From DASQWP01 sp050697555 (GTDB lineage: Bacteria; Actinomycetota; Thermoleophilia; Gaiellales; Gaiellaceae): a DNA stretch of 64,000 bases. The DNA is taken from the NCBI GenBank assembly GCA_050697555.1, contig JBOHAD010000001.1:1-64000 (forward strand), read 5' to 3'. Both the position numbers and the translations under genes were made by a program. How positions within the stretch are numbered: position 1 is the first letter of the stretch; the number at the start of each line of letters is the position of its first letter. The notes beneath the pieces are model-generated. The model was not told the origin of the DNA and made no database searches. It was given only the letters and a program-made list of their open reading frames with translations. This document shows positions 1 through 8,331 of this stretch, piece by piece.

Positions 1-864
1 GCGCCGGCGCCCGGCGGCGTCGGGCTCGCGCTGCGGGCGATCGGGACGGTCGTCGCGCCCGCGAGCCTCGTCACCGGGCTCCTCTACTACTTCGGCTGGG
101 TGCGCACGAACGCACAGGCGCGCTTCTTCGGGATCGATCCGAGCGTGCTCGAGTTCTCGACGCAGGACTACTTGCTCCGGAGCATCAGCCCGACGTTCTG
201 GCCGCTTGCCCTCCTGCTCGTCGTCGTCCTCCTCGGGGCCTGTATGCACGCGCTCGCCTGCTCCTGGGTCGCGACACCTGAGCGTCATGGCCGGCTCCGC
301 CGGGCGGCATTCGCGCTCGGAGCCGCCGGGGTGGCGCTGCTCGCCTTCGGGCTCCTGGCCACGAACTGGCGGGCGGCCGTGGGCCACCGCCTGCTCCTGA
401 CCCCGGTCGCCTTCGCCCTGGGCGTCCCCCTGACGGGCTACGCCGTCTACGTCCTCGCCAGGCTCCGCCGCGACGGCGATCGGCTCCCGCGCAGCCCGTG
501 GCCGTACCTCCCCGCCGTCGCCGTGACGATCGCGACGTCGCTCTTCGTCCTCAGCCTCTTCTGGGCGATGGGGGACTACGCGCACCTGAAGGGGAGGCAG
601 CTCGCGCGCAACCTCTCGAACAACCTCTCTCTGCTCACGAACGTCGTCGTCTACAGCGAACGCGACCTCGGAATCGATGCTCCCGGCGTGACGCGGTCGG
701 AGCTGGGCGGCGGCGAGGGCGACTACCGGTTCCGCTACAGCGGGCTCAGTCTCCTCATCCGCTCGGAGGACAAGTACTTCCTCCTCCCAGATGAGTACGA
801 CGGGACGTCGATCGTCCTGTCCGAGAGCGAGGGGGTGCGCCTCGAGTTCGTGCGGCGGCGCTGA
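1..864 (+). CDS. Hypothetical membrane protein, 5' end missing
   Basis: The reading frame is open from the first base, so the gene begins left of the window. The internal GTG at 100 is not the natural start, because the residues before it already form a hydrophobic segment ending in YYFGW. The visible part has about four membrane segments (bases 40-100, 200-240, 325-365 and 500-560) and a polar C-terminal tail of about 90 residues with RYSGLSLLIRSEDKYFLLP. The phrase FGIDPSVLEFSTQDYLLRS resembles a family of uncharacterised actinobacterial membrane proteins I recall, but no function is known to me. It converges with the DUF1385 gene. Confidence 0.75.
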   Translation, partial: APAPGGVGLALRAIGTVVAPASLVTGLLYYFGWVRTNAQARFFGIDPSVLEFSTQDYLLRSISPTFWPLALLLVVVLLGACMHALACSWVATPERHGRLRRAAFALGAAGVALLAFGLLATNWRAAVGHRLLLTPVAFALGVPLTGYAVYVLARLRRDGDRLPRSPWPYLPAVAVTIATSLFVLSLFWAMGDYAHLKGRQLARNLSNNLSLLTNVVVYSERDLGIDAPGVTRSELGGGEGDYRFRYSGLSLLIRSEDKYFLLPDEYDGTSIVLSESEGVRLEFVRRR

Positions 865-879
865 GTCCGCCGAAGCGGG

Positions 880-1794
880 CTAGGCCATGACCTCGACCTT
901 GCGCTCCTCCGGAGTGATCCGGCCCTCGAGCCGGAGCACCTCGTCGAGCGCGCGGATCGAAACCTCGATCTGGTCGAGCGTCGGCTCGCGTGTCGTCAGC
1001 CGCTGGAGCCAGAGGCCCGGCTGGAGCAGCGGCCGCAGCACAGGGTGGTTCGGATGCTTCCCGGCGAAGCGGATCACCTCGTAGGCAATCCCCGCGATCA
1101 CCGGCAGGAGCAGGATGCGCGTGGCGATGAGCCCGACCCAGCCCGGCTGCCCGAAGAAGGCGAAGACGAAGATGGCGATCACCATCACGTAGAGGAGGAA
1201 CGCGGTGCCGCAGCGCACGTGGAGGAGGCTGTGCCGCGCGACGTTCTCAGGCGTGAGCGGCTCGCCGGCCTCGTAGGCGTTGATCGCCTTGTGCTCGGCC
1301 GCGTGGTACTGGAAGACGCGCTTGAGGTCGGGCAGGAACCCGATGCCGAGGAGGTAGGCGATGAAGATGAAGACGCGGACGAGCCCCTCGACGACCACGA
1401 ACGCTCCGGTCGACTCGATCGGGAGCCAGCTCGTGATCAGCGCCGGCGAGACCTTGAAGAGGAGGAGCGCGAAGCCGATCGCGATCCCGAAGGCGAAGAG
1501 AAGCTGCCCGCGCGTGAGCTCCGTCTGGACGTTGCCGTCCTCGTCCTCTTCCTGCGCCGCGTAGTTGGCGGAGATGGCGAGCGCGCGGAAGCCGATGGCC
1601 AGCGACTCTCCGAGCGCGATCACGCCGCGCACGACCGGGATGCGGAGCCAGCGGTGGCGCAGGAGCATGGAGGCGATCGGCCGGTTGACCTCGGCGATGC
1701 CCCCGTCCGGCTTGCGCACGGCGACGGACCACGCCGACGGGCCGCGCATCATCACGCCCTCGAGGACTGCCTGGCCGCCGATGGGCGCGCTCAC
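880..1794 (-). CDS. DUF1385 family membrane protein
   Basis: 304 residues, full length for the family. The N-terminus IGGQAVLEGVMMRGP and the central HAAEHKAINAYEAGE are hallmarks of DUF1385 (YqhQ-like) proteins. Several hydrophobic segments lie between about residues 95 and 240, with the histidine-rich stretch between them, suggesting a multi-pass membrane protein with a metal site; the biochemical role is unknown. It lies 15 bp downstream of rpmE on the same strand, an arrangement I recall from other actinobacteria, where DUF1385 often sits in the rpmE/prfA neighbourhood. Family assignment is firm; function is open. Confidence 0.9.
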   Translation of the reverse strand: MSAPIGGQAVLEGVMMRGPSAWSVAVRKPDGGIAEVNRPIASMLLRHRWLRIPVVRGVIALGESLAIGFRALAISANYAAQEEDEDGNVQTELTRGQLLFAFGIAIGFALLLFKVSPALITSWLPIESTGAFVVVEGLVRVFIFIAYLLGIGFLPDLKRVFQYHAAEHKAINAYEAGEPLTPENVARHSLLHVRCGTAFLLYVMVIAIFVFAFFGQPGWVGLIATRILLLPVIAGIAYEVIRFAGKHPNHPVLRPLLQPGLWLQRLTTREPTLDQIEVSIRALDEVLRLEGRITPEERKVEVMA

Positions 1795-1809
1795 CGGACG
1801 GCCAGCCCT

Positions 1810-2025
1810 CTACCCGCGCTGGGCGCCGGCCTTCTCGAGCCGCCGCTGGAACCGCTCGACGCGTCCGCCCGTGTCCATGAGCTTCTGCTTACCGGTGTAG
1901 AAGGGATGGCATTCGGAGCAGATCTCGACATGGAGCTCGGGCTTCGTGGAGCGGGTCTGGAACTCGTTGCCGCAGGAGCAGCGAACGGTTGCGAGGACGT
2001 ACTCAGGATGGATCTCTGTCTTCAT
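1810..2025 (-). CDS. rpmE: 50S ribosomal protein L31
   Basis: 71 residues, the normal length for L31, a protein of the large ribosomal subunit. It starts MKTEIHPEY and has the zinc-binding cysteines Cys16, Cys18, Cys36 and Cys39 (CSC and CSEC), so this is the zinc-containing (C+) form, not the zinc-independent paralogue made under zinc starvation. HPFYTGKQKLMDTGGRVERF is the conserved C-terminal core. The start codon lies inside the 3' end of the upstream threonine-dehydratase gene (overlap 2003-2025), so the two may be co-transcribed. Confidence 0.97.
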   Translation of the reverse strand: MKTEIHPEYVLATVRCSCGNEFQTRSTKPELHVEICSECHPFYTGKQKLMDTGGRVERFQRRLEKAGAQRG

Positions 2026-2977
2026 CGGTCGAAAGGTCGGTTCGCTTGAGGATACCAGAGGCCGTCGAGGCCTCTACGTTGCCCCCAGAGACAACCACGG
2101 CCACTGTGGCGGCCTCGACTGCCTCTACTTTTCCTGCCAGCAACGCGGCCACGCCGGCCGCTCCGGCCGGCTCGGCGGCGAGCTTCGCGCGCTCGTAGAG
2201 GAAGCGGAAGCCCTCGGCGATCTCCTCCTCCGTGACGAGCACGGACTCGACGCCGCGGGCGCGGCAGATGCGGACGGCGTGCTCGCCGGCGAAGGGCGCA
2301 TTCAGGCCGTCGGCAATCGAGCGCGCCTCGAGGTCGACCGGCCTGCCGGCCTCGAGCGCCGCGTGGAGGGCGGCCGAGCCTTCGGGCTCGACGGCGACGA
2401 TTCTCCTCTCGGGAAGGGCGGAAGCGATTCCGGAGACCAAGCCGCCGCCGCCCGTGGGCACGACGACGACGTCGACCTCCGGCGCGGCCTCGACGATCTC
2501 GAGCCCCACGGTTCCCTGCCCGGCCAGGACGAGCGGGTCGTCGAAGGGATGGACGAGCACGCGTCCCGACGCTGCCTGGAGCTCCGCGAGCCGCTCGAAG
2601 ACCTCGCCGGGCCCGGCCACCTCCTCGTCGACAGCCGCTCCGTATCCGAGCGCCGCGGCCCGTTTCGCCTCGCTCGCGCCCTGCCACATGACGACGAGGC
2701 AGTCGACGCCCTCGGCCGCGCAGGCCCAGGCGAGCGCCGCCGCGTGGTTGCCCGCCGAGGCCGCGATCACGCCTCGGGCCTTCTCCTCTGGCGAGAGCGA
2801 GGCGAGCTTCGTGAGCACGCCGCGCGGCTTGAAGGAGCCCGTCTTCTGGAGCAGCTCCGCCTTCAGGAACGCACGCCCGCCGAAAGCGCGGCCGAGCGTC
2901 TCCGAGGAGAGGAGCGGCGTTCGCTGGAGCCGCCCGCGGATGGCGGCCGCGGCCGCCGGGACGTCGACGCCGGGCAC
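2003..2977 (-). CDS. Threonine dehydratase-like PLP enzyme
   Basis: 324 residues, one catalytic domain of fold-type II PLP enzymes. KTGSFKPRG carries the PLP-binding lysine (Lys50), SAGNHAA contacts the cofactor and PTGGGGLVSG is the phosphate-binding glycine loop. The sequence fits catabolic L-threonine/serine ammonia-lyase (TdcB-type, forming 2-oxobutyrate). The C-terminal ACT-like regulatory domain of biosynthetic IlvA is absent, so feedback control by isoleucine is unlikely. Serine racemase belongs to the same family and cannot be excluded by eye. The gene ends inside rpmE and lies 7 bp downstream of the ETF-QO gene. Confidence 0.85.
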   Translation of the reverse strand: MPGVDVPAAAAAIRGRLQRTPLLSSETLGRAFGGRAFLKAELLQKTGSFKPRGVLTKLASLSPEEKARGVIAASAGNHAAALAWACAAEGVDCLVVMWQGASEAKRAAALGYGAAVDEEVAGPGEVFERLAELQAASGRVLVHPFDDPLVLAGQGTVGLEIVEAAPEVDVVVVPTGGGGLVSGIASALPERRIVAVEPEGSAALHAALEAGRPVDLEARSIADGLNAPFAGEHAVRICRARGVESVLVTEEEIAEGFRFLYERAKLAAEPAGAAGVAALLAGKVEAVEAATVAVVVSGGNVEASTASGILKRTDLSTDEDRDPS

Positions 2978-2984
2978 CGGCCCG

Positions 2985-4685
2985 TCACATGACGGTGTAC
3001 TCGGGGCCGTCCCCGCCCTCGGGAGGGGTGAGCCGCCCGCCCTTCGCCGAGATGGCGCCGCACTGGATGCAGTTCGACGGCGTCACCTCCACGTTGACGA
3101 CGGTCCCCTGCGGGCTCGCGTCGCGGCCGACCTCGTAGACCTGCGCAGGGCACATGTGCACCCACGCCTCCGCCACCTCGCGGCGGACGCGGCGGTCGAC
3201 CCGGAGGTGGCTCGGCGCGTCGTCGCGCGTCCGGTTGCCGCTCAGGTAGACGCTCGAGAGCTTGTCGAAGACCAGCTCGCCGTCCGGCCTCGGATAGCGC
3301 CGGCGCGGGCGCGGGATCTCGACGGGAGCGGCGGCGTCCGCCTCGAGCCGGAGATCCCTCGGCGGGAGCTTCCCGAGCGAGTTGAGCGCGGCCCCTGCCA
3401 CGAGCGCTCCGCCGACGAAGCCGTAGCGGAAGGCCGGGCGCAAGTTGCGGACGCGCTCGAGGTCCTTCCAGACGTAGCTCTCGCGGACGGCGCGGTCGTA
3501 GGCGTCGAGCGCCCCCGGCTCCCAGGCTGTGCGGCCCGGGGCGATCGCGTGCACGGCGGCTTCCGCAGCGAGCATCCCCGACTTCATCGCGTAGTGGATG
3601 CCCTTGAGCGCGGGCACGTTCACGAAGCCCGCCGAGTCGCCAACGACCATCCCGCCGGGGAACGAGAGACGGTCGGGGAGCGAGAGGAAGCCGCCCTCCG
3701 GGATCGTCTTCGCCCCCCACGCGACCCGCTTCCCGCCCTCGAGGAGGGGCCGGACGAGCGGGTGCGTCTTCAGCTCCTGGAGCAGGTCGTGGACGGAGAG
3801 GGTCGCATCCGTGTAGTCGAGCCCGACGACCATTCCGAGCGAGACGTGGTTCTCGCCCAGCGGGTAGATGAAGCTGCCGCCGAACTCCCGCCACCTGCGC
3901 CCGCCGCGGAGCGGCCACCCCATCGTGTGCATGACCCGGTCGTGGGCGCGTTCGACCTCCCAGACCTCCTTGACGCCGAGCGCCCACACCTGCGGTCGCG
4001 TCTGGAGGCCGAAGCGGTCGAGGGCGATGCCGGCGAGGTGACCCTGCGTTCCCTCGGCGAGGATGGTGACTCGGGCCGTGATGTCCGAGCCGGCCTCGAA
4101 GTTGGCGAGCTCCTCGCCGTCCTTGCCCCGACCCCGGTCGCCGGTCCGGATCCCGACCACCCGGCCCCCGGCTAGGAGCAGCTTGCGCGCGGCCGTCCCC
4201 GGCACCAGCGTCGCGCCGAGCTCTTCCGCCTTCTCCGCGAGCCAGCCGCTGACCTCGGAGACGGAGGCGACGTAGTTCCCGTGGTTCCACATCGTCGGCG
4301 GAGCAGGAACGCGCACGTGCCGCTTGCGCGTCAGGTAGTACACGCCCTCTCGCACGACGGCCCGGCGGAAGGGCAGGTCGCCCGTGTGGATGCCGGGAAA
4401 GAGCTCGCGGAAGGCACGCGGGTTGACGACCGCGCCGGAAAGCAGATGGGCGCCCGGCACCTTCCCCTTCTCGACGACCGCTACGGGAACGTCGCCGAGG
4501 CGCTCCCGCAGCTCGGGGCGCTCCTCGAGGAGCTGACCCACCCGGATGGCGGCCGTGAGGCCCGCCGGCCCCGCCCCGACGATCAGGACGCCGACGTCGA
4601 CACGCTCCTCCAGGGGGTCGCTGGGCTCGGCGACGAACTCGGTCGGGTCGAAGGGCGGCGGGAAGTCCGCCGGACGGGCGGTCAT
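2985..4685 (-). CDS. Electron-transfer flavoprotein-ubiquinone oxidoreductase (FixC-like)
   Basis: 566 residues. It passes electrons from reduced ETF to the quinone pool. The N-terminal FAD site VLIVGAGPAGLTAA (about residue 33), HLLSGAVVNPRA, the GGSFIYPLGENHVSLGMVVG stretch and VGDSAGFVNVPALKGIHYA are typical of ETF-QO. The C-terminal iron-sulfur segment is unusual: Cys512 (CPAQVYEV), Cys539 and Cys542 (NCIQC) are present, but the fourth ligand expected three residues later is Ile545, so a standard 4Fe-4S site is incomplete. The PEGGDGPEY ending is conserved. Its start overlaps the stop of etfA by 4 nt, giving the operon etfB-etfA-ETF-QO. Confidence 0.92.
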   Translation of the reverse strand: MTARPADFPPPFDPTEFVAEPSDPLEERVDVGVLIVGAGPAGLTAAIRVGQLLEERPELRERLGDVPVAVVEKGKVPGAHLLSGAVVNPRAFRELFPGIHTGDLPFRRAVVREGVYYLTRKRHVRVPAPPTMWNHGNYVASVSEVSGWLAEKAEELGATLVPGTAARKLLLAGGRVVGIRTGDRGRGKDGEELANFEAGSDITARVTILAEGTQGHLAGIALDRFGLQTRPQVWALGVKEVWEVERAHDRVMHTMGWPLRGGRRWREFGGSFIYPLGENHVSLGMVVGLDYTDATLSVHDLLQELKTHPLVRPLLEGGKRVAWGAKTIPEGGFLSLPDRLSFPGGMVVGDSAGFVNVPALKGIHYAMKSGMLAAEAAVHAIAPGRTAWEPGALDAYDRAVRESYVWKDLERVRNLRPAFRYGFVGGALVAGAALNSLGKLPPRDLRLEADAAAPVEIPRPRRRYPRPDGELVFDKLSSVYLSGNRTRDDAPSHLRVDRRVRREVAEAWVHMCPAQVYEVGRDASPQGTVVNVEVTPSNCIQCGAISAKGGRLTPPEGGDGPEYTVM

Positions 4686-5644
4686 CCTCCGCGGCGCTCC
4701 TTCACGAGCTGGGTCAGCTTCGGGACGACCTCGTGCAGGTCGCCGACCACCCCCAGGTCGGAGTACTCGAAGATCGGCGCGTTCGGGTCCTTGTTGATGG
4801 CCACGATCGTTCCGGCGCTCTGCATGCCGACCTTGTGCTGAATCGCCCCGGAGATCCCGCAGGCGACGTAGAGCTTCGGCGAGACCGTCTTGCCCGTCTG
4901 CCCGACCTGGCTCGCGTAGGGGTACCAGCCGGCGTCCACGACCGCGCGGGTTGCGGCGACGGCGCCCCCCAGCGCCTTGGCGAGCTCCTCGAGGAGCCCG
5001 AAGTTCTTCGGCTCTCCGAGCCCCCGCCCTCCGGCGACGATCACGTCGGCCTCCTCGATCGACGGTCCTTCGCTCTCGGCGTGCGCGCGCTCGAGCATGA
5101 CGGCCTTCCGAGACCAGTCCTGGATGTCGGCGGAGATCTCCTCAACCTCAGCGTCGCCGCCCTTCTCGACCGGGTCCCACGTGCCCGACCGGATGAGCGC
5201 AAGGCGGGGCTCGGCCTTCCAGCCGACGTCGACGTGGACGGAGTCCTGGAGCGCCGGGCGCTTGCCCACGAGCTTCCCGTCCTGCTGCTCCAGCCCGACG
5301 AGATCCCAGTTGAGGCCGGCGCCCAGGCGCGCGGCGAGACCGGCGGCCACGTCGGCGGTGAGCACGGAGGCGCCGAACACGACGGTGTCGAAGCCGCGCT
5401 CCTCGACGAGCTTCGCCAGGACGTCGACTCGGGGCTGCGGCAGTGGGCGCTCGAGGCCGGGGTCGTCGGCGACGAGGGCGCGGGCAGCGCCGTAGCGTCC
5501 CGTCTCCGCGGCCAGCTGCTTCACCCCGGAGCCGCAGAGGATCGCCGCGACCTCGTCGCCCAGGCCGGCGGCGTGCGAGAGGACGCCCAGCGAGCCCTTG
5601 CTGAGCTCGCCCTCGTGGTCCTCGACGTACACGAGCGTCGGCAT
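4682..5644 (-). CDS. etfA: Electron transfer flavoprotein alpha subunit
   Basis: 320 residues, the usual length. ETF alpha holds FAD and, with beta, carries electrons from acyl-CoA dehydrogenases to ETF-QO. The C-terminal FAD domain shows VIVAGGRGLG, VVDAGWYPYASQVGQTGKTV and LYVACGISGAIQHKVGMQ, the family signature, followed by AINKDPNAPIFEYSDLGVVGD. The start is directly after the etfB stop, and the end overlaps the ETF-QO start by 4 nt, so the three genes are surely one operon. This fits a fatty-acid or branched-chain acyl-CoA oxidation role together with the enoyl-CoA hydratase and acyl-CoA mutase genes in the window. Confidence 0.96.
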   Translation of the reverse strand: MPTLVYVEDHEGELSKGSLGVLSHAAGLGDEVAAILCGSGVKQLAAETGRYGAARALVADDPGLERPLPQPRVDVLAKLVEERGFDTVVFGASVLTADVAAGLAARLGAGLNWDLVGLEQQDGKLVGKRPALQDSVHVDVGWKAEPRLALIRSGTWDPVEKGGDAEVEEISADIQDWSRKAVMLERAHAESEGPSIEEADVIVAGGRGLGEPKNFGLLEELAKALGGAVAATRAVVDAGWYPYASQVGQTGKTVSPKLYVACGISGAIQHKVGMQSAGTIVAINKDPNAPIFEYSDLGVVGDLHEVVPKLTQLVKERRGG

Positions 5645-6427
5645 CTAGAGCAGCTTCTTCTCCGAGAGGTACGTGACGATCTGGTCGGCCGCGCTGCCGC
5701 CGTCGTCCTCGATCTTCCTGCTCTCGCCGCGCGACGGCGGCTCCGAGAGCGCGTACACCTCGGTGCGGGACCCGGCCTCGCCCACCTCCTCGCCCGAGAG
5801 GCCGAGATCGGCGACGCCTAGAGTCTCCTGCGGCTTCTTCTTCGCGCCCATGATCCCCTTCAGGGAGGGGTAGCGCGGCTCGTTGATCGCGTCCGAGACG
5901 GCGACGACGCACGGGAGCGGCGCCTCGATGACGTCGTAGCCGTACTCCGTCTGGCGGCTCACCTTCACCTTGTCGTTCGTCAGCTCGAGGCTGGCGGCCT
6001 GGGAGACGACGGGCAGGCGCAGGAGCTCGGCGACGGCGGACCAGAGGACGGCGCCGTCCGAGTCGCTCCCCTGCTGGCCGAAGAGGACGAGCTCGGCCTG
6101 CTCCCGCTCGAGCGCCTTGGCGAGAACCCGCGCCGTCGCCAGGAGATCGGAGCCGGCGAGGGCGTCGTCGGCCACGTGTACGGCGCGATCGGCGCCGATG
6201 GCAAGCGCCTTGCGGAGCGAGTCGGCCGCCGTGGGCGGACCCATGAGGACGGCGACGACCTCACCCTCCCCAGTCTTCTCCCTCACACGCAGGCCCTCCT
6301 CGAGCGCGTGGGCGTCGAAGGGATTCAGCGTCGAGGCCCCGCTGCGGTCGAGCCGGTACGTGCCCGGATCGATCCGCGCGCGAGCGGCCGCCTCCGGGGT
6401 CTCCTTGACGCAGACGGCGATCTTCAC
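5645..6427 (-). CDS. etfB: Electron transfer flavoprotein beta subunit
   Basis: The chosen GTG start at 6427 gives 260 residues beginning MKIAVCVKETP, the canonical ETF-beta N-terminus; a longer frame with ATG at 6454 would add only nine non-conserved residues. It binds AMP and pairs with EtfA. DRSGASTLNPFDAHALEE, LFGQQGSDSDGA and ALPIGADRA-like ALAIGADRAVHVAD are typical. The sequence GGGAGAG lies just before the GTG as a possible ribosome-binding site. First gene of the etfB-etfA-ETF-QO operon. Confidence 0.94.
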   Translation of the reverse strand: MKIAVCVKETPEAAARARIDPGTYRLDRSGASTLNPFDAHALEEGLRVREKTGEGEVVAVLMGPPTAADSLRKALAIGADRAVHVADDALAGSDLLATARVLAKALEREQAELVLFGQQGSDSDGAVLWSAVAELLRLPVVSQAASLELTNDKVKVSRQTEYGYDVIEAPLPCVVAVSDAINEPRYPSLKGIMGAKKKPQETLGVADLGLSGEEVGEAGSRTEVYALSEPPSRGESRKIEDDGGSAADQIVTYLSEKKLL

Positions 6428-6654
6428 CTCTCCCACCCCACCGCCGCGGAGCATAACGAGCCGCGCTCCGGGGAGGTTGTGTTCCACGAGGGCGCCCTGC
6501 GGGCCGCCCCGAGACGGTCTGGAAGCGGCCTTCGACCTTGTGCGTGAGCAACACAAGCTCGCCGGGCGGACGGCGCTCAAGGATCTCGGGGCGCCTGCCG
6601 AAGGGTCTGTTAGAGTCCGCGCCTTCGAGCGCGAACCGGAGCGCCTTTTCGCCC
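6428..6654. promoter_or_regulatory. Divergent intergenic region etfB / M23 peptidase
   Basis: 227 bp between two divergent genes, so it must hold promoters for both. An imperfect inverted repeat CTTGTG...CACAAG lies near 6536-6557. I do not see a clear consensus sigma-70 promoter or a riboswitch. Confidence 0.4.
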
Positions 6655-7545
6655 ATGTGCCGCCCCCGGACGACAGCCCGAAGCATCCTCGTCCTCCTGC
6701 TCTTGGGGGTCCTGACAGGGACCGCGCAGGCGGCCGTTCCGCGCATCGTCTTCCCCGTGGTGGCGAAGAACCACTACACGAACGACTTCGGCGCTCCGCG
6801 CGGCCAGGGAGCGCACCAGGGGAACGACATCATGGCCCGCAAGAAGTCGAAGGTGGTCGCCGCAGAGGTCGGTCGCGTCGTCAAGTGGACGAAATCGTGG
6901 CGCGCCGGCTGCATGCTCTACCTCCACGGGCGGAGCGGCACGACCTACATGTACGTCCACCTCAACAACGACCGCACGATGCGCAACGACACGCGCAACA
7001 ACTCCACCTGCCGCAACGGGATCGCGTACGCCCCCGGACTGAGAAGCGGGCAGAGCGTGCAGGCCGGCCAGCTCATCGGCTACCTGGGCGACTCCGGGGA
7101 CGCGAACGGGATCGCGTCGCACCTCCACTTCGAGGTGCACCCGCGGAACCGCGCAGTCTCGCCGTACAGGCACCTGCGCCGCGGGAAGCGCCTCCTCTAC
7201 CCGCGCCCAGCGGCGTCCGTGAAGACGCTCGACCTGAGAATCCGCGGGCGCGTGCAATCCAAGCGAGTCGATCTCGACCCGGACCGCCTCCAGGTGTGGG
7301 TGAGTGTCGTCCGCCTCTCGAACGGCTGGGGCGTCGGCCCGGACCGCAGCGTCACGGTGAGCGTGCCCGCCGAGGCGGTCGTGATGCGCTCGGCGACGGC
7401 CGGCTCATACGAGACGACGGTCGCGAAAGCCAAGATCGGTGAGCGGGTTGTCGTCCGGACGAGCAGCTTCCCGCAGTCCTTCTCGTACGCGCGTGCCCGG
7501 GCCGGCCGCCACACGGCCGAGCAGGTCCTCCTCCGCGGCAGCTAG
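6655..7545 (+). CDS. Secreted M23 family metallopeptidase
   Basis: 296 residues from the ATG at 6655, chosen because it directly precedes a signal peptide (hydrophobic run ILVLLLLGVLTG, likely cut after TAQA near residue 26). The peptidase domain (about residues 30-165) carries the LytM/lysostaphin zinc ligands His54 and Asp58 (HQGND) and the HLHFE motif with His156 and His158. Such enzymes cut peptidoglycan cross-bridges or act in spore or cell-wall remodelling. The C-terminal 130 residues are beta-rich and of unknown function. It converges with thiE, overlapping its end by 4 nt. Confidence 0.9.
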   Translation: MCRPRTTARSILVLLLLGVLTGTAQAAVPRIVFPVVAKNHYTNDFGAPRGQGAHQGNDIMARKKSKVVAAEVGRVVKWTKSWRAGCMLYLHGRSGTTYMYVHLNNDRTMRNDTRNNSTCRNGIAYAPGLRSGQSVQAGQLIGYLGDSGDANGIASHLHFEVHPRNRAVSPYRHLRRGKRLLYPRPAASVKTLDLRIRGRVQSKRVDLDPDRLQVWVSVVRLSNGWGVGPDRSVTVSVPAEAVVMRSATAGSYETTVAKAKIGERVVVRTSSFPQSFSYARARAGRHTAEQVLLRGS

Positions 7546-8138
7546 GCGGGGAGCGCCGCCCGGAGCTCTCGGGCCGCCCGCTCCGGGTCGGGCGCCTCGA
7601 CGATCGCGCGCACCACGGCGACGTTCCGGGCGCCCGCAGCCACGACGTCGGCGACGTTCGTCCCGTCGATGCCTCCGATGGCGAACCAGGGCTGGCGCGC
7701 ACGCTCCGCCGCATAGCTGATGAGCTCGAGCCCGAGCGGAGGCCGACCTTCCTTCGTCGGCGTGGCGAAGACGGGACCGACGCCGACGTAGTCCGCCTCG
7801 GCGCGGTCGATCTCCTCGGACGCGTGCGTCGAGAGCCCGACGCGCATGCCGAAGCGGCGGGCCGCGTCGACCGGGAGGTCGTCCTGGCCGAGGTGGACGT
7901 AGTCGGCCTCGCAGAGCGCCGCCAGGTCGGGCCGGTCGTTGACGACGAGTGGCACACCGAGCCGGCGGGTGACGGCACGGGCGCGCTCGAGCGCGCGCAA
8001 CAGCTCGCCGTCGGAGAGGCCTTTCTCGCGCACCTGCACCATGTCGGCGCCACCCCGGACGGCCGCCTCGAGGAGAGCCTCGAGATCGGCCCGCACGGGC
8101 GTGACGAGATAGAGCCTCGCGGGGCTAGCCGCCCGCAA
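7542..8138 (-). CDS. thiE: Thiamine-phosphate synthase
   Basis: Joins HMP-PP and the thiazole phosphate to form thiamine phosphate. The core starts RLYLVTP and contains DMVQVREKGL (pyrophosphate and Mg binding), VNDRPDLA, VHLGQDDLP, ADYVGVGPVFATPTK and FAIGGI. The open frame extends further upstream through all of thiS, but that part is not ThiE-like. A TTG at 8138, overlapping the thiS stop, gives a 198-residue protein of normal length; the start is therefore an inference. Last gene of thiG-thiS-thiE. Confidence 0.9.
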   Translation of the reverse strand: MRAASPARLYLVTPVRADLEALLEAAVRGGADMVQVREKGLSDGELLRALERARAVTRRLGVPLVVNDRPDLAALCEADYVHLGQDDLPVDAARRFGMRVGLSTHASEEIDRAEADYVGVGPVFATPTKEGRPPLGLELISYAAERARQPWFAIGGIDGTNVADVVAAGARNVAVVRAIVEAPDPERAARELRAALPA

Positions 8139-8331
8139 CGGGGCGGGCGACGACGAGGCTGTCGCCACCTGCGAGCTCCACACGGTCGTAGTCCCGGCGC
8201 TCGACGGGCTCGCCGTTTCGCTCGACGAGGGCGTAGCGCCCACCCACTCCGAGCCGCTCGAGGAGCGCCGAGACGGTCTCGCCGGCGGCCAGCTCGTGCT
8301 CCCGCCCGTTGACGACCACGGTGTCCTTCAC
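8125..8331 (-). CDS. thiS: Sulfur carrier protein ThiS
   Basis: 68 residues, ubiquitin-like, ending in the obligatory Gly-Gly that is adenylated and thiocarboxylated to supply sulfur for the thiazole ring. VNGREHELAAGETVSALLERLG and the terminal RPVAGG are typical. The GTG start overlaps the thiG stop (GTGA) and its stop overlaps the proposed thiE start, so the three thi genes are translationally coupled. No thiO or thiF is seen in the window. Confidence 0.94.
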   Translation of the reverse strand: MKDTVVVNGREHELAAGETVSALLERLGVGGRYALVERNGEPVERRDYDRVELAGGDSLVVARPVAGG

